Shown in pieces: positions 10,402-21,041 of a stretch of DNA of 64,000 bases. A program made the translations under genes and the position numbers. The stretch's first letter is position 1; each line of letters starts with the position of its first letter. The notes below the pieces were generated by a model. The model saw nothing but the letters and a program-made list of their open reading frames with translations. It was not told the DNA's origin and ran no database searches. Location: contig OY992838.1 of the NCBI GenBank assembly GCA_963921425.1, positions 17,296,085-17,360,084 of the forward strand, written 5' to 3'. Source of the DNA: Dryas octopetala. Taxonomy: Eukaryota > Streptophyta > Magnoliopsida > Rosales > Rosaceae.

Positions 10402-11957
10402 TTTGTTGTAAATTAAGGGTATCAAACCCACATTAAAATGCATCTGTTCTTAAGATTTCATTCACCATAGTGATGGATTCGAATCTTTAGAAGCATGCAA
10501 CAGTGTTTTTGAGTCTTTTTGTTTGTTTTAAGTCTTGAGTCCCCAACTAATTGATTTCATTATGTATGGTTATTTTGAGCATGTCTAGCTTGTATATATA
10601 GTATGTATTCTTCTTTATCTAGTATTGTTTCGTAACATGCTCTACAACTCTATGGACTTGTGGCCTTGTTTTCATGAGCTTAAGTGATGACTTGCATGTC
10701 TAGAGATGCATATACTTAATAGAGTAGACTTGTATGACCTAAGTGAGCTTTTGAGCCATGTACTTCAATTCTTGAGTGTTAACATTACTCTAATATTTTC
10801 TTGTCATATAAAGTCGTTGTGATCTCATTATTCTTTCTTTTGATTAAGTACTTGGAATATAATTGTGAATCAAAGAGCTAGAACTTCTCTCTTATTCTAT
10901 ACAAAGCATGTCTATAACTACATGGATCTTAGGAGATGATTTTAGGCCTTGTTTGTGTTACCTAGAGCCAAAAACCAACCTTTTGTGTTTTATCCCTAGT
11001 TACCCCTTTTGAGCCTAATGACCTTTTTTTTTGTTTACCCTTATACCAAACCCTAAGTTTGGGGGAGTTTCACTCCTCAACCTGTTTACCTTACCTATGA
11101 ATTTGCATGGAGTTGGTGATAATGTGAGGTTGAAAAGAAATGTCTATGCATAGCTCGATGTAAAAGGAAAAGAAATTGTGTTTAAGATTGTTTGTCGTTC
11201 CCATTCAAAAAAAAAAAAAAAAAAAAAAAAAAATCAATCAAGAATCAAAAATCAAAGGGAAGGGACGATTTCAAAAGATGGAAGTGGAAAGGTGTTCGAA
11301 TTTGAGCTATGAGTACAAATTATGCAAAAAATGCCTCTATTGATTTCCTTGTGCAAATCCATAGTCTGTAGCCCTTTGTTCTCCCTTTCATTTCAATACC
11401 TTATCCTAACCTAAGCCTCCATTACAACCCACATAAAAGTCCTATTTGATCTTGGGAGAAATGTGGTTCATTATGTGAAGTCTAGATAAAAGGGAAGCTT
11501 ATGGTTATTGATTCTGTTCCAAGTATTTTAATTCCTTCTATTGAGATCAGTGTTTTTGTTTCATTGTGCCTTTCTTTCATGATTAATATGTGAGCTTTTT
11601 GTATTTGTTTATCATATCATCTCTCACATATACTTGAGTGCACGTATTGACCCAATATCTGAGCGTTTTATTGTTGAGAGTATGCCTTAGTGAGAATTGA
11701 AGTTGAATCTATTTTGTGTATGCTGATTTAGTCTTGTTTGTCTAACCACTTGAGTTTGTGTCAAGGATGGTCTATATATTTCATGGAGGAGTAAGGTATG
11801 TTAATTGAAGCATTATTAGAGATTGAGGAATAAATTCTATATGTATCTTGCTTGACTATGCTATTTATGGCTGTACTTATGAAGTCATGTGTTGGGATGT
11901 TTTGAGTCTGTCTTGAGTCTTTTCTTTGTTCTTTTTGCTCGAGGACTAGCAAAATCT

Positions 11958-11970
11958 AAGTTTGGGGGTG
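11958..11970 (+). other. Polypurine tract of element A
   Basis: AAGTTTGGGGGTG directly precedes the 3' LTR. It would prime plus-strand synthesis. The same sequence precedes the other 3' LTRs: 17636-17648, 23510-23522 (minus), 38964-38976 (minus) and 44180-44192. Confidence 0.85.
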
Positions 11971-14526
11971 TGTTGAGTGCTCATTTTACACTACTTTATG
12001 ATACTAACTCCCTAACTCAGAGTGCAAGAACTCGATATTTTGTGTGTTGTTAGTTTGTTTTTGTTCTTATAGGATAAAATGAGCAAAGAAGAGAAAAGGA
12101 GCCAAAAGGACCATTTTTAGACATTTCCTAGTCAAACTAGGAAAAGTGGAGAAATCCTGGTCAAACCAGGAAAGGGGCCGAAATCCTAGTCGAATGAGGA
12201 TTCCTAGTCACACTAGGAAACATCAAGTCCAGAACCATCATTGCGGAGCCAGAAATGAGAAATCCTGATTGAAACAGGAAATCCTGGTTGAACTAGGAAA
12301 CCTAACCCAACTAGGGAAAGGAGTCCTAATGACACTAGGAGACCCCAGGGGCAATATGGTCATTACGAGAAGTCGAAATGGATAAAGAATCCCTCATTTA
12401 CAAGAAATCCTAGTTGCACTAGGAAATGTTGGTCAAAGTCAACTCCACAAAGTCAAGGTTCCTGAAGCTTCTAGAAGGTGGTGAACATCCATGGGAATAA
12501 ATGGAGGGAAGAAATGAATTCGAATTCAAATGGTCAAGGGTCAACTATGAAAAGTCAACAAGTCAAATGGGCCATGGGCCTATGCAAATACCGAAATCTG
12601 AGGGGCCATGCATGCATGCATGCACCAGCCTAAGATGAAGCCCAATGCGCAAGCTAGAAGGTGGCAGCCATGAAGTGAAACCCTAGGGGGCTGGCGTGTG
12701 TCACTTAAGCCCAAGTCATGCAGCCCACAAGCCAAAGCCCAAGGAGTCCTAGTTGAAGAAAAAGTCAAAACCCTAGAAACTAGACACTAAATTTCGACAG
12801 TAATTCTGTAATTCTCCAGAGAGAACCAGGTAGCATGCCATATATGGTTGGAAAGATACGGATGTTAGCTTCGCAGGGAATTTTACGGATTTCAATTCCG
12901 AGTTTTCTAGCTCAAGATATGGCCATTTTAGTGGAGGTAGCGCAGCAGTTCCGCGAGCTGAAAAGGGAGTTACGCCCAAAAAGAGCCCAAATCAGCCCAA
13001 GGCCCATACTTGGCCGAAAATTATAAGCCTTGGTGTGCAAGGAATGCACTTATCCCACATTGAAGAGAAAGAGAAACCTCAGCCCCACTCCCCTCTATAA
13101 ATATATCTCTAAAAATCAGAAAAGGGGTTCTGTTCTGAAGTTCTCTTCTCTCCTCTTTAATTTTCAGCAACCCTAGCTAGCCTCCTTCTCTTTCTTTTAT
13201 TTTTCTGAAGCAAACCCTAGCAGCCACCATCTCTTTCTCTTGTTCTTCTCTAGCCGCAACCCCTAGCAGCCACCTTCTCTCTTGTTCTTCTCTAGCCGCA
13301 GCCACACTCTCTCCCTTCTCTTTATTTTTCTTCTGTTCTCTTGTGGCCGAGCACCCCCAGCCCCCTCTCATTGTGTTTCTTTTATTGGGTGCTGAACCGA
13401 AGAAGGAGGAGTCATTGAAGCCGCCGCAGCCACCACCACTGAGTTGCGCCACCAAGCCGCAGCCACCAATATTAGCCACGCATCACCACCTTGCTGCCAA
13501 CTTGCCGAGCATCTTCACCTCTTTGCCGTGGAGCCCAAGGCCGAGCAGCAGCCCATCACGCCATCACCTTGCAGCCGCACCTCCACTCCATCATTCGTGG
13601 CTTGATTTCTTCTTCCCTTTCTTTTATTTTCATTGTTTTAATTATGCATTATTTATTTGTGAATTTAATTATGTGTAGCTGAATATTGGGCTAGGGCTAG
13701 GATGAAGCCCTAGCATTGCTGTTCACTTTTACTATGGATTATTAATATTTTGATTGTTTATATGTTGACAAATCTTGGATCTCTGTTTAAATTGAATCTA
13801 TTTGTTTCGCATCTTTGACTGATCACCTTAGGTTGCATGCATCTAGATATATGTTGTGAAACTAAATAAGCTCGAAAGGATGATAGTTTCAATAGGCAAC
13901 AAGTGGGTATCCTAAGATAATATTCATGAGAAAAGAGATCATAGATGACATACAGTACATTAATTTGGAGCCATGCGCTATGTGTTTGTCACTCTCACAG
14001 ATCGTAACGACTCTTGCATGGGTAACAGCTGCCTTAGCTTAGAACTAGGGAACATGCAAGTTAACTGGCTAAGGAAGGCCCAAGAAGCTCTTAGTTTATG
14101 CACAGTAAGGGGAGTAATTGCTAAAAGTGACTAGCCAAACCTTTTAGTAGACGAACTTTGTCAACGTGTTTACTTATTGATTGTTAATATCCATAGTAGA
14201 GTGAATGGTATGCTAGTGGTGGAATCTGACCCCTAGTGTTTCTTTATTATTGTTTTATCCAAATTCATTCAGTTGTTATTTTAAAGTTTTTTCATTTATC
14301 TGTTAGTTTTTCTAGTCTCAAAAACCAATCAAAACCCCCCATTTGCGTGTGTGAGTTAGAGTTGATTTAATTGAATTTAATTAAGTTAGTGATCATAACA
14401 CTAGTACAATTCCCTGTGGGATCGACCTCGTATTTGTAAGCTTTGCTACTCCGCGATTCGTGCACTTGCTAGTCAACCTAGAGCTCAGAAAAGGTTATTT
14501 AATTTGCTCTAGGAAAACATACAACA
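11971..14526 (+). mobile_element. 3' LTR of element A
   Basis: It has the same length as the 5' LTR. I see three differences: around 3118, 3456 and 4615 of the 5' copy. It is followed by the TGGAG duplication and the resumed gag of element C. Confidence 0.95.
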
Positions 14527-15633
14527 TGGAGCAACAACAATGGACAGCAAGCTAGTGGGAGCACTAACAAGCCATATATGCACCCTAATGCCGAGAGGTC
14601 TAGTTTGGAAGACAAGATTGCTCAGATTGCTCAAAGCACCACTTCCCTTGCTCAGAGTACCAATGCCTTCATGAACCGTACCGAGCAGCAGATGCAAGCC
14701 AATTCGAAGGCTATTGCACATTTGGAGAGTCAAATGGGTCAGATTGCCACTACTTTGGGTCAGAGAGAGAAGGGGAAATTGCCGAGCCAGCTCATCGTCA
14801 ACCCGAAGAATGAGGAGCATGTAAATGCTATTTTGAGGACTACTCCAAGAAAGAGAGTTAGAGTGGTCAAGACTAAGGAGGTGATTGAGATCATGGATAG
14901 TGAGGAAGAGGAGGATCCGGAAATGATAGAGGAGAAAGCTGATACACGTGTGATTCCCCTCATTCCGAACATCGACATCACCAAATTTCCAGCAACCATG
15001 AGGGAGTTGAAGTCTATTGAGAAGAAGGTTGAGGAGCAAGGGCATAGTCACAACGTTCCTAGGGAGATTTGTGGTTATCTCTTTGCATCTCTTCCAAGCA
15101 AGAAGAGGGATCCGGGCTCGTTGGTCATACCATGCAGCATAGGGAAGTATGAGATCGCCAATGCCTTAATTGACAATGGCTCAGCTATCAATGTCATGCC
15201 GCTGGTTGTGTTCAAGAGGCTTGGATTTGTGGAGGCTGATTTGCAACCGTTTGATTTGAACATTCGATTCGCCAACTCTTCAGTCGAGAAAGCCCTTGGT
15301 ATGCTTGTGGATGTTTTGGTTAAATGTCGTAAATTACTAATTCCCTCTGATTTCATAGTGCTAGATGTGCCGAGACTTCCGGGCGACGTTTCGATTATTC
15401 TTGGGAGACCATTTTTGTGCACCTCTAACATGGAGTACAAAGCATTGGAGAGTACCATGAAGATTCGGCACTACACCAAGCAAGAGGTGTATTTGCTCAC
15501 TTCCGAGATGCCACAAAACGAGGAGATCACTTTTTATGGAGAGGAGAAGTCAGAGATGGAGAGCTTCTTCAGTTCGTTCTTAGGGAGTGCCGAGAGTAGC
15601 AGTGGCAAGAAGAAGAGGAAAGGACGCAAGTAA
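14527..15633 (+). CDS. gag-pro: Gag C-terminal part and protease of element C
   Basis: This is in frame with 1091-2110 after removal of element A. The joined frame is about 708 residues. It begins with an Asn/Gln-rich stretch, then a coiled, Gln-rich segment (SSLEDKIAQIAQSTTS). An aspartic protease domain follows with VIPCSIGKYE, ALIDNGSAIN (catalytic Asp about 556, nt 15172-15174) and SIILGRPFLC. The active site reads D-N-G-S, unlike the D-L-G-A of elements A and B. The frame ends in a Lys/Arg-rich tail (KKKRKGRK) and a TAA. Nothing resembling RT, RNase H or integrase follows, so this family codes for particle and protease only and needs pol from another element. Confidence 0.85.
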   Translation, partial: WSNNNGQQASGSTNKPYMHPNAERSSLEDKIAQIAQSTTSLAQSTNAFMNRTEQQMQANSKAIAHLESQMGQIATTLGQREKGKLPSQLIVNPKNEEHVNAILRTTPRKRVRVVKTKEVIEIMDSEEEEDPEMIEEKADTRVIPLIPNIDITKFPATMRELKSIEKKVEEQGHSHNVPREICGYLFASLPSKKRDPGSLVIPCSIGKYEIANALIDNGSAINVMPLVVFKRLGFVEADLQPFDLNIRFANSSVEKALGMLVDVLVKCRKLLIPSDFIVLDVPRLPGDVSIILGRPFLCTSNMEYKALESTMKIRHYTKQEVYLLTSEMPQNEEITFYGEEKSEMESFFSSFLGSAESSSGKKKRKGRK

Positions 15634-17648
15634 AGGAGAAGGCAATGTCAGGCTGAAGACAGAAAAACAAGCGCTTATTGGGAGGCAACCCAAGTTTTTG
15701 TTTCAAATAATGGAGGAGGAGTCATCGAGGACCAAGGAGGCCGCGCCTACCCTTGGAGTGTCCACGCTTGCGTACGCAAGTAAACAGTTTCTTTATTTCG
15801 CTTCATAAGACAATTTTTCATTTTGGTGTGTTTATTTGGTTTTGGATATTTGCAATTTCCCATTTCGCTTAATTTGATCATTCGTGCATTTATTACATAT
15901 ACATTGAGGGTAATGTATCATTTAAGTGTGGGGGGAAGGGCAATTGTCATTTGTTAGTGTTTTTAGGTTAGAACAAGTGTTTAGGGTGTTTTAAGTGTTT
16001 TTGAGTGTTTTAGAAAAAGGAAAAAAAAAAAAATTTCGTTTTTAGTGTTTTTAGGTTAGGAAAAAACTTTTTCTTTTGTTTTTAAACTTAGGGTGTCAAA
16101 ACCCACATCAAAATGCACGTTTTCGTTAGATCTCATTCACCTTAGTGATGGATGTGATTCTTTAGAAGTGTGCGACATTGTTTTAAAAACAAAAAGTTTT
16201 TGAGTCATTTTGGTTGTTTCAGGTCGTTTTGAGTCCCCAACTAATTGATTTGAGTGTGCATGATTGTTATGAGCATGTTTTAGTATTGTGTGTATATTTG
16301 GTGTTCTTTTCATTCTAATAGTGTTCCATAACATATCTTGAAATTCTATGTCATTTGGCCTTGTTGATATGAATTTAGGTTGTGATTAGCATTACTAATG
16401 ATTATATGCATAATAGAGTAGACTTGCATGACCTAAGTGAGCTTTTGAGCCCTGTTCTTCAATTCTTGAGTGTTGCGCGCCACTCTAATTCTATCATTGT
16501 CATATAAGTCGTCGTTTTGATCTCATTGTCTTTCATTTGGTCATTTGCTTGGAATATGCATAATCTTGAATCAATGAGCTAGAACTTTTTTCTTGTGTAC
16601 ACAAAGCATGCCGTATTTGCATAACTCTTGAGAAATGAATTTAGGCCCTGTTTGTGTACCCCATAGCCTGAAAGCCTACCCTTTACATGTTTTATCCTTA
16701 GTTGCCCATTTTGAGCCTTTTAAGCCGTTTTCTTTGTTACCCCGTACCAAACCCTAAGTTTGGGGGTGCTACACCCCTTTTACCCGTTTTACCCTTTTTA
16801 TGGTATTGCAAGTTGTTTATATGTTGATGGAGGTGAAAAAGAAGTGAAAATGCATAGCTTATACAAAAATGTGTTAGAAAAGTATGTATGCCGTGCCCAA
16901 AGAAAAGAAAAAGAAAAGAAATCAAAGAAAAGAGATGGCACAGTTTCAAAAGAAAAAAAAAAGTGAGCAAAAAGAGTTCTAATTGAGCTATGAAGTGCAA
17001 AGAAGCAAAGTGTACCTCAAAATGTTCTATTGATGGTTGCAATTCCATGAATTTAGCCCTTTGTGTTTCCGTTTCATTTCAATACCCTATCCTAGCCTAA
17101 GCCTTCATTTTAACCCTATTAAAGCCCTAGCTGATCTCAAGAGGTGTGTATTATACTTATGTGTAGTCTATTAGAGAAGGGAGCCTATGGTTATTGATTC
17201 TATTTCAAGCATTTGGATTCCTTTCATGAGATCAGTATTCTTTCTAAAATGTGCCTTTATTTCATGTACATATGTGAGCTAATTGTTTTTGTTACATATT
17301 TCCTCTCACATATACTTTTGAGTGCACATATCAACTCAATTCTTGAGTGTTTATCATTGAGAGTATGTCATAGTGAGGATTAGAGTTGAATCTATTATGC
17401 ATGTATTGATTTAGTTTTGTTTGTCTAACACTTGGATTTGTGTCAAGGATGGCCTATATGACAATAGAGGAGCGAGGTATGTTATTTGAAATGTTATTAG
17501 AATTTGGAGAATACAATTTATATGCCTTGCTTTCCTATGTGATTAATGGTTGTGCGCATGAATTCAGTTGTTGGGATGTTGGAGTCAGTCTTGAGTCTTT
17601 TCTTTCCTTTATTTGCTCGAGGACTAGCAAAATCTAAGTTTGGGGGTG
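15634..17648 (+). other. 3' noncoding region of element C with PPT
   Basis: This 2-kb region is related to the A 3' region in order and motifs but strongly diverged. It holds the post-ORF hairpin motif (15651-15694), the dyad ACATT/AATGT near 15901-15916, PPT-like motifs at 15924-15935 and 16756-16766, A-tracts at 16021-16033 and about 16949-16962, and the PPT at 17636-17648. No credible ORF is present. Confidence 0.8.
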
Positions 17649-18621
17649 TGATGAGTGTGCATTTTGCATCACTTTATGATACTAATTCCTTAACCTAGAG
17701 TGTTAGAACTCGATATTTTGTGTTTCTTGTCTGGTTTTTGTATTTTCAGGTCAAATGAAGCAGAAATGAGAAAAAGAAGCAAATGGAGCCATTTTGGGAC
17801 ATTTCCTGGTCAAACCAGGAAAACGAGTGAAATCCTGGTCAAACCAGGAAAAGTGCAGAAATCCTAGTCGAATGAGGATTCCTAGTCACACTAGGAAACA
17901 TCAAGTTCAGAACCATCATTGAAGAGCCAGAAATGTGAAATCCTGATTCGAACAGGAAATCCTGGTTGAACTAGGAAACCTAACCCAACTAGGGAAAGGA
18001 GTCCTAATGACACTAGGAGACCCCAGGGGCAATATGGTCATTACGAGAAGTCGAAATGGATAAGGAATCTCTCATTTTCAAGGAATCCTAGTTGCAACAG
18101 GAAATGTTGGTCACAGTCAACTCTACAATGTCAAGGTTCTAGAAGCTTCTAGAAGGTGGTGGACATCCATGGAAATGAATGGAGGGAAGAAATGAATTTG
18201 AATTCAAATGGAAATGAGGGGCAAAATGGGAAGTCAAAAGTGGAGGGCCCATGGGACTAGGGATGCCGAACCAAGATGGGCCATGCATGCACATGCATGG
18301 GCCCAAACCCTAGCAGCCCAAAGACCATGCGCAAGGAGGAAGATGGCAACCCATGCATGCGCATGCATGCCATGCAAACCCTAGCAGCCAAAGAGCCCAT
18401 GCGCAAGCCCAAGATGCAAGCCCAAGGTGGAAGCCCATGAAGTGAAACCCTAGCCCATCTTGTGCAAGCCACTTCAGCCCAACACATGTGAGCCCAATGC
18501 ACCATCAAGGTCCAAACCCCAGCAGCCCATGCGCAAGGAGGGAGGCCTAGTTGACTTGCATGTGCCACTTAAGCCCAAGAGGACCAAGCCTTGCCGCAAG
18601 CCCACAAGCCCTAACCCTAAT
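17649..18621 (+). mobile_element. 3' LTR of element C, truncated
   Basis: It begins TGATGAGTGTGC right after the PPT. It carries the dyad cluster, CATGCATG repeats and AAACCCTA/AGCCCA motifs. It breaks off at CTAACCCTAA and continues as antisense F-type LTR. About 1.5 kb of the LTR is missing. Confidence 0.82.
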
Positions 18622-19491
18622 AATAAAGAAAATAAGAGATCTAACTTCCATTATAATAATTAAATTCACGAAAGCAAGTACAAGCTAATTAACTAAAGAA
18701 AAAGAAGAAAATCAAAAGAAAAACAAAGAACATCACAAGAGGGTGGCAGCGGCACAAGAGAGAAGAAGAGGAGAGACATAACAGCAAGGAGGCTCACGGC
18801 AAAGGTGAGCTAGGGCTGCGGCACATGGTCTCTCATTCTCCCTCAAGTGGCGCCACCCTCTCACTCTCTCTCTTTGAAATTCGGCCTCCCCCTCTCTCTC
18901 TGAATTCTGAAAATATAAAAATATGGGAACCCTAAACAATGAGAGAATAGGATATATTTATAGAGGTGAGGTGAGGATTCCTTTGGAGGCAAGGAGAAGA
19001 CAAGGTGCGGCTAGGGTTTCATTAAAATAACATGGGCTTAAGTGAATTTCTTGCTCCTTAAGACTTCTAATTTTCGGCCAAAAGTGGGCCTTGGGCTGAT
19101 TTGGGCTCTTTTTGGGCGTAACTTATTTTCAGCTCGCGGAACTGCTGCGCTACATCCACTAAAATGGCCATATCTTAAGCTAGAAAACTCGGAATTGAAA
19201 TCCGTAAAATTCCCTGCGAAGCTAACATCCGTATCTTTCCAACCATATATGGCATGCTACCTGGTTCTCTCTAGAGAATTACAGAATTGCTGTCGAAATT
19301 GGTGCTCTATTTTCCAGGGTTTTGACTTCTTTTTTCAGCTAAGATTCCTTTGGCTTTCTCTTTCCATGGCGTGATGGACTTGGGCTGCATGGCTTGCGCA
19401 TGGCTGCATGACTTGGGCTGAATGGGTTGCACAGGCCCTAGGGTTTCAGTGCATGGGCTGCCACCTTGCATGGCGTGATGGACTTGGGCTG
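18622..19491 (-). mobile_element. F-type LTR fragment, antisense
   Basis: It is the reverse complement of part of the F LTR (about 54170-54950), including the module CCATATATGGTTGGAAAGAT (antisense near 19226-19252) and the AG-rich leader. It is truncated at both ends. Two copies of CATGGCGTGATGGACTTGGG occur near 19364 and 19470. Confidence 0.75.
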
Positions 19492-21041
19492 TGATGAGTG
19501 TGCATTTTGCATCACTTTATGATACTAATTCCTTAACCTAGAGTGTTAGAACTCGCTATTTTGTGTTTCTTGTCTTGTTTTTGTGTTTTCAGGTCAAATG
19601 AAGCAGAAATGAGAAAAAGAAGCAAATGGAGCCATTTTGGGACATTTCCTGGTTAAACCAGGAAAAGTGCAGAAATCCTAGTCAAATGAGGATTCCTAGT
19701 CACACTAGGAAACATCAAGTCCAGAACCATCATTGCGGAGCCAGAAATGTGAAATCCTGATTCAAACAGGAAATCCTGGTTGAACTAGGAAACCTAACCC
19801 AACTAGGGAAAGGAGTCCTAGTGACACTAGGAGACCCCAGGGGCAATATGGTCATTACGAGAAGTCGAAATGGATAAGGAATCTCTCATTCTCAAGAAAT
19901 CCTAGTTGCACCAGGAAATGTTTTTCAAGGTTCCAGAAGCTTCCAGAAGGTGGTGGACATCCATGGAAATGAATGGAGGGAAGAAATGAATTTGAATTCA
20001 AATGGAAATGAGGGGCAAAATGGGAAGTCAAAAGTGGAGGGCCCATGGGCCCTAGGGATGCCGAACCAAGTGGGCCATGCATGCACATGCATGGGCCCAA
20101 ACCCTAGCAGCCCAAAAGCCACACGCAAGGAGGAAGATGGCAGCCCATGCATGCGCATGCATGCCATGCAAACCCTAGCAAGACAAGGGGCCATGCGCAA
20201 GCCCAAGGTGACAAGCCCAAGGTGGAAGCCCATGGAGTGAAACCCTAGCCCATCTTGTGCAAGCTACTGAAGCCCAACATGGAAGCCCAACATGCAAGCC
20301 CAAAGCCCAAGACTACTAGCCCAAACACCAAGGAGGGACCCTAGCTAGGCTAGGCGTGAGCCACTCAAGCCCAAAAGGGAGCAGCCCATCACGCCAAGGC
20401 CTGATCAGCTAGTCCTAGCTGAAGCCGCAAGGCACTAGGAGAGCAAACCCTAGCCAGCCGCAACTTGCTCTTCCTTGCCTCTCAAGGAAGGCTTCTCCTA
20501 TTTAAATCCCCTCATTCAGACTTTTAGAGAACATTATTATATTCTCTCCTCCTCCAGCCGAAATCCCTCTCCTCTCTTTGTTTTATTTTTCTGTTCTAGG
20601 TTTTTAATTTCAGAATTTAGTATTGTTCTAGGGAGAGCTAGCCGAAGGTAAAGAGAGAAAGAGAAGTGGCGTGGCTGCAAGGAGGGACACCCCTAAGTCG
20701 CAAGACCTAGCTCACCATAGCCGTGAGCCAATTGCTTGTGCAAGGTGCCTTCCCTTCCTTGTCTTGCCGCAGCCTCTTCCCCTTGCCTCTTCTGATTTTT
20801 GTTCTAGTTTCTTCTTTTATTGTTGGATTATGCTACTGAATTTATTTAATTAATTTGCTGGATTTATTTAATTGTCTCTTTATTTCTTTTATAGCTTTGG
20901 TTCTGAATTTAATTAGTTGTTTAGTTTATGCTTTTAAGTTTGTTTAATTTGCGTTTCTGATTTCCGTTAGCAAGCATGAATTGGGACTTTGTTTATTTGT
21001 TAGTTTCTGTTTTCTTTTATTTGTTTTATTTAATTATGTAG
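19492..21041 (+). mobile_element. C-type LTR, 5' part, cut by element B
   Basis: It starts TGATGAGTGTGC and runs through U3 and the leader to TTAATTATGTAG, where element B begins. In other C-type LTRs the next bases are GTTAGTTATTC, but these do not appear on the far side of B. Internal open frames such as 19950-20240 are shadows of RY/AGCCCA-rich LTR DNA. Confidence 0.8.

Larger units (their letters stand above)
10067..11970 (+). other. 3' noncoding region of element A
   Basis: This is 1.9 kb between pol and the 3' LTR with no credible ORF; the env-like gene of some Athila elements is absent. It contains a conserved hairpin (10082-10125), a second small dyad, ACATTG/CAATGT (10298-10313), PPT-like motifs at 10321-10332 and 11055-11065, A-tracts of 28 nt (10367-10394) and 27 nt (11207-11233), and the true PPT. 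Confidence 0.85.
2116..14526 (+). mobile_element. Element A: complete Athila-type LTR retrotransposon nested in gag of element C
   Basis: Two LTRs of 2556 bp each (2116-4671 and 11971-14526) start TGTTG and end CAACA. They flank a PBS, a gag-pol frame, a 1.9-kb 3' region and a PPT. A perfect 5-bp target-site duplication, TGGAG, lies at 2111-2115 and 14527-14531. By eye the LTRs differ at only three positions, so the insertion is recent. The coding frame holds two TAG codons (6017-6019 and 7907-7909), so this copy cannot make an intact Gag-Pol without readthrough and was either mobilised in trans or mutated after insertion. There is no env-like ORF after pol. Confidence 0.95.
1..18621 (+). mobile_element. 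Element C: gag-pro-only Athila-type LTR retrotransposon, interrupted by element A
   Basis: The element reads, in order: a 5' LTR cut by the window edge (1-907), a tRNA-Asp PBS (914-931), a gag-protease frame (1091-2110 continuing at 14527-15633), a 2-kb 3' noncoding region, a PPT (17636-17648) and the start of a 3' LTR (17649-18621). The 3' LTR is broken by a junction to unrelated LTR sequence. Element A sits inside gag. No reverse transcriptase, RNase H or integrase is present between the protease and the PPT, so the element is non-autonomous. The protein and cis signals are Athila-like, but the family is distinct from A/B. Target-site duplications cannot be assessed. Confidence 0.85.

Noticed and set aside
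10067..11970. Possible env-like gene after pol
   Set aside because: The longest frames are under 100 codons and without signal peptide or membrane segment pattern. The region is noncoding with conserved cis motifs.
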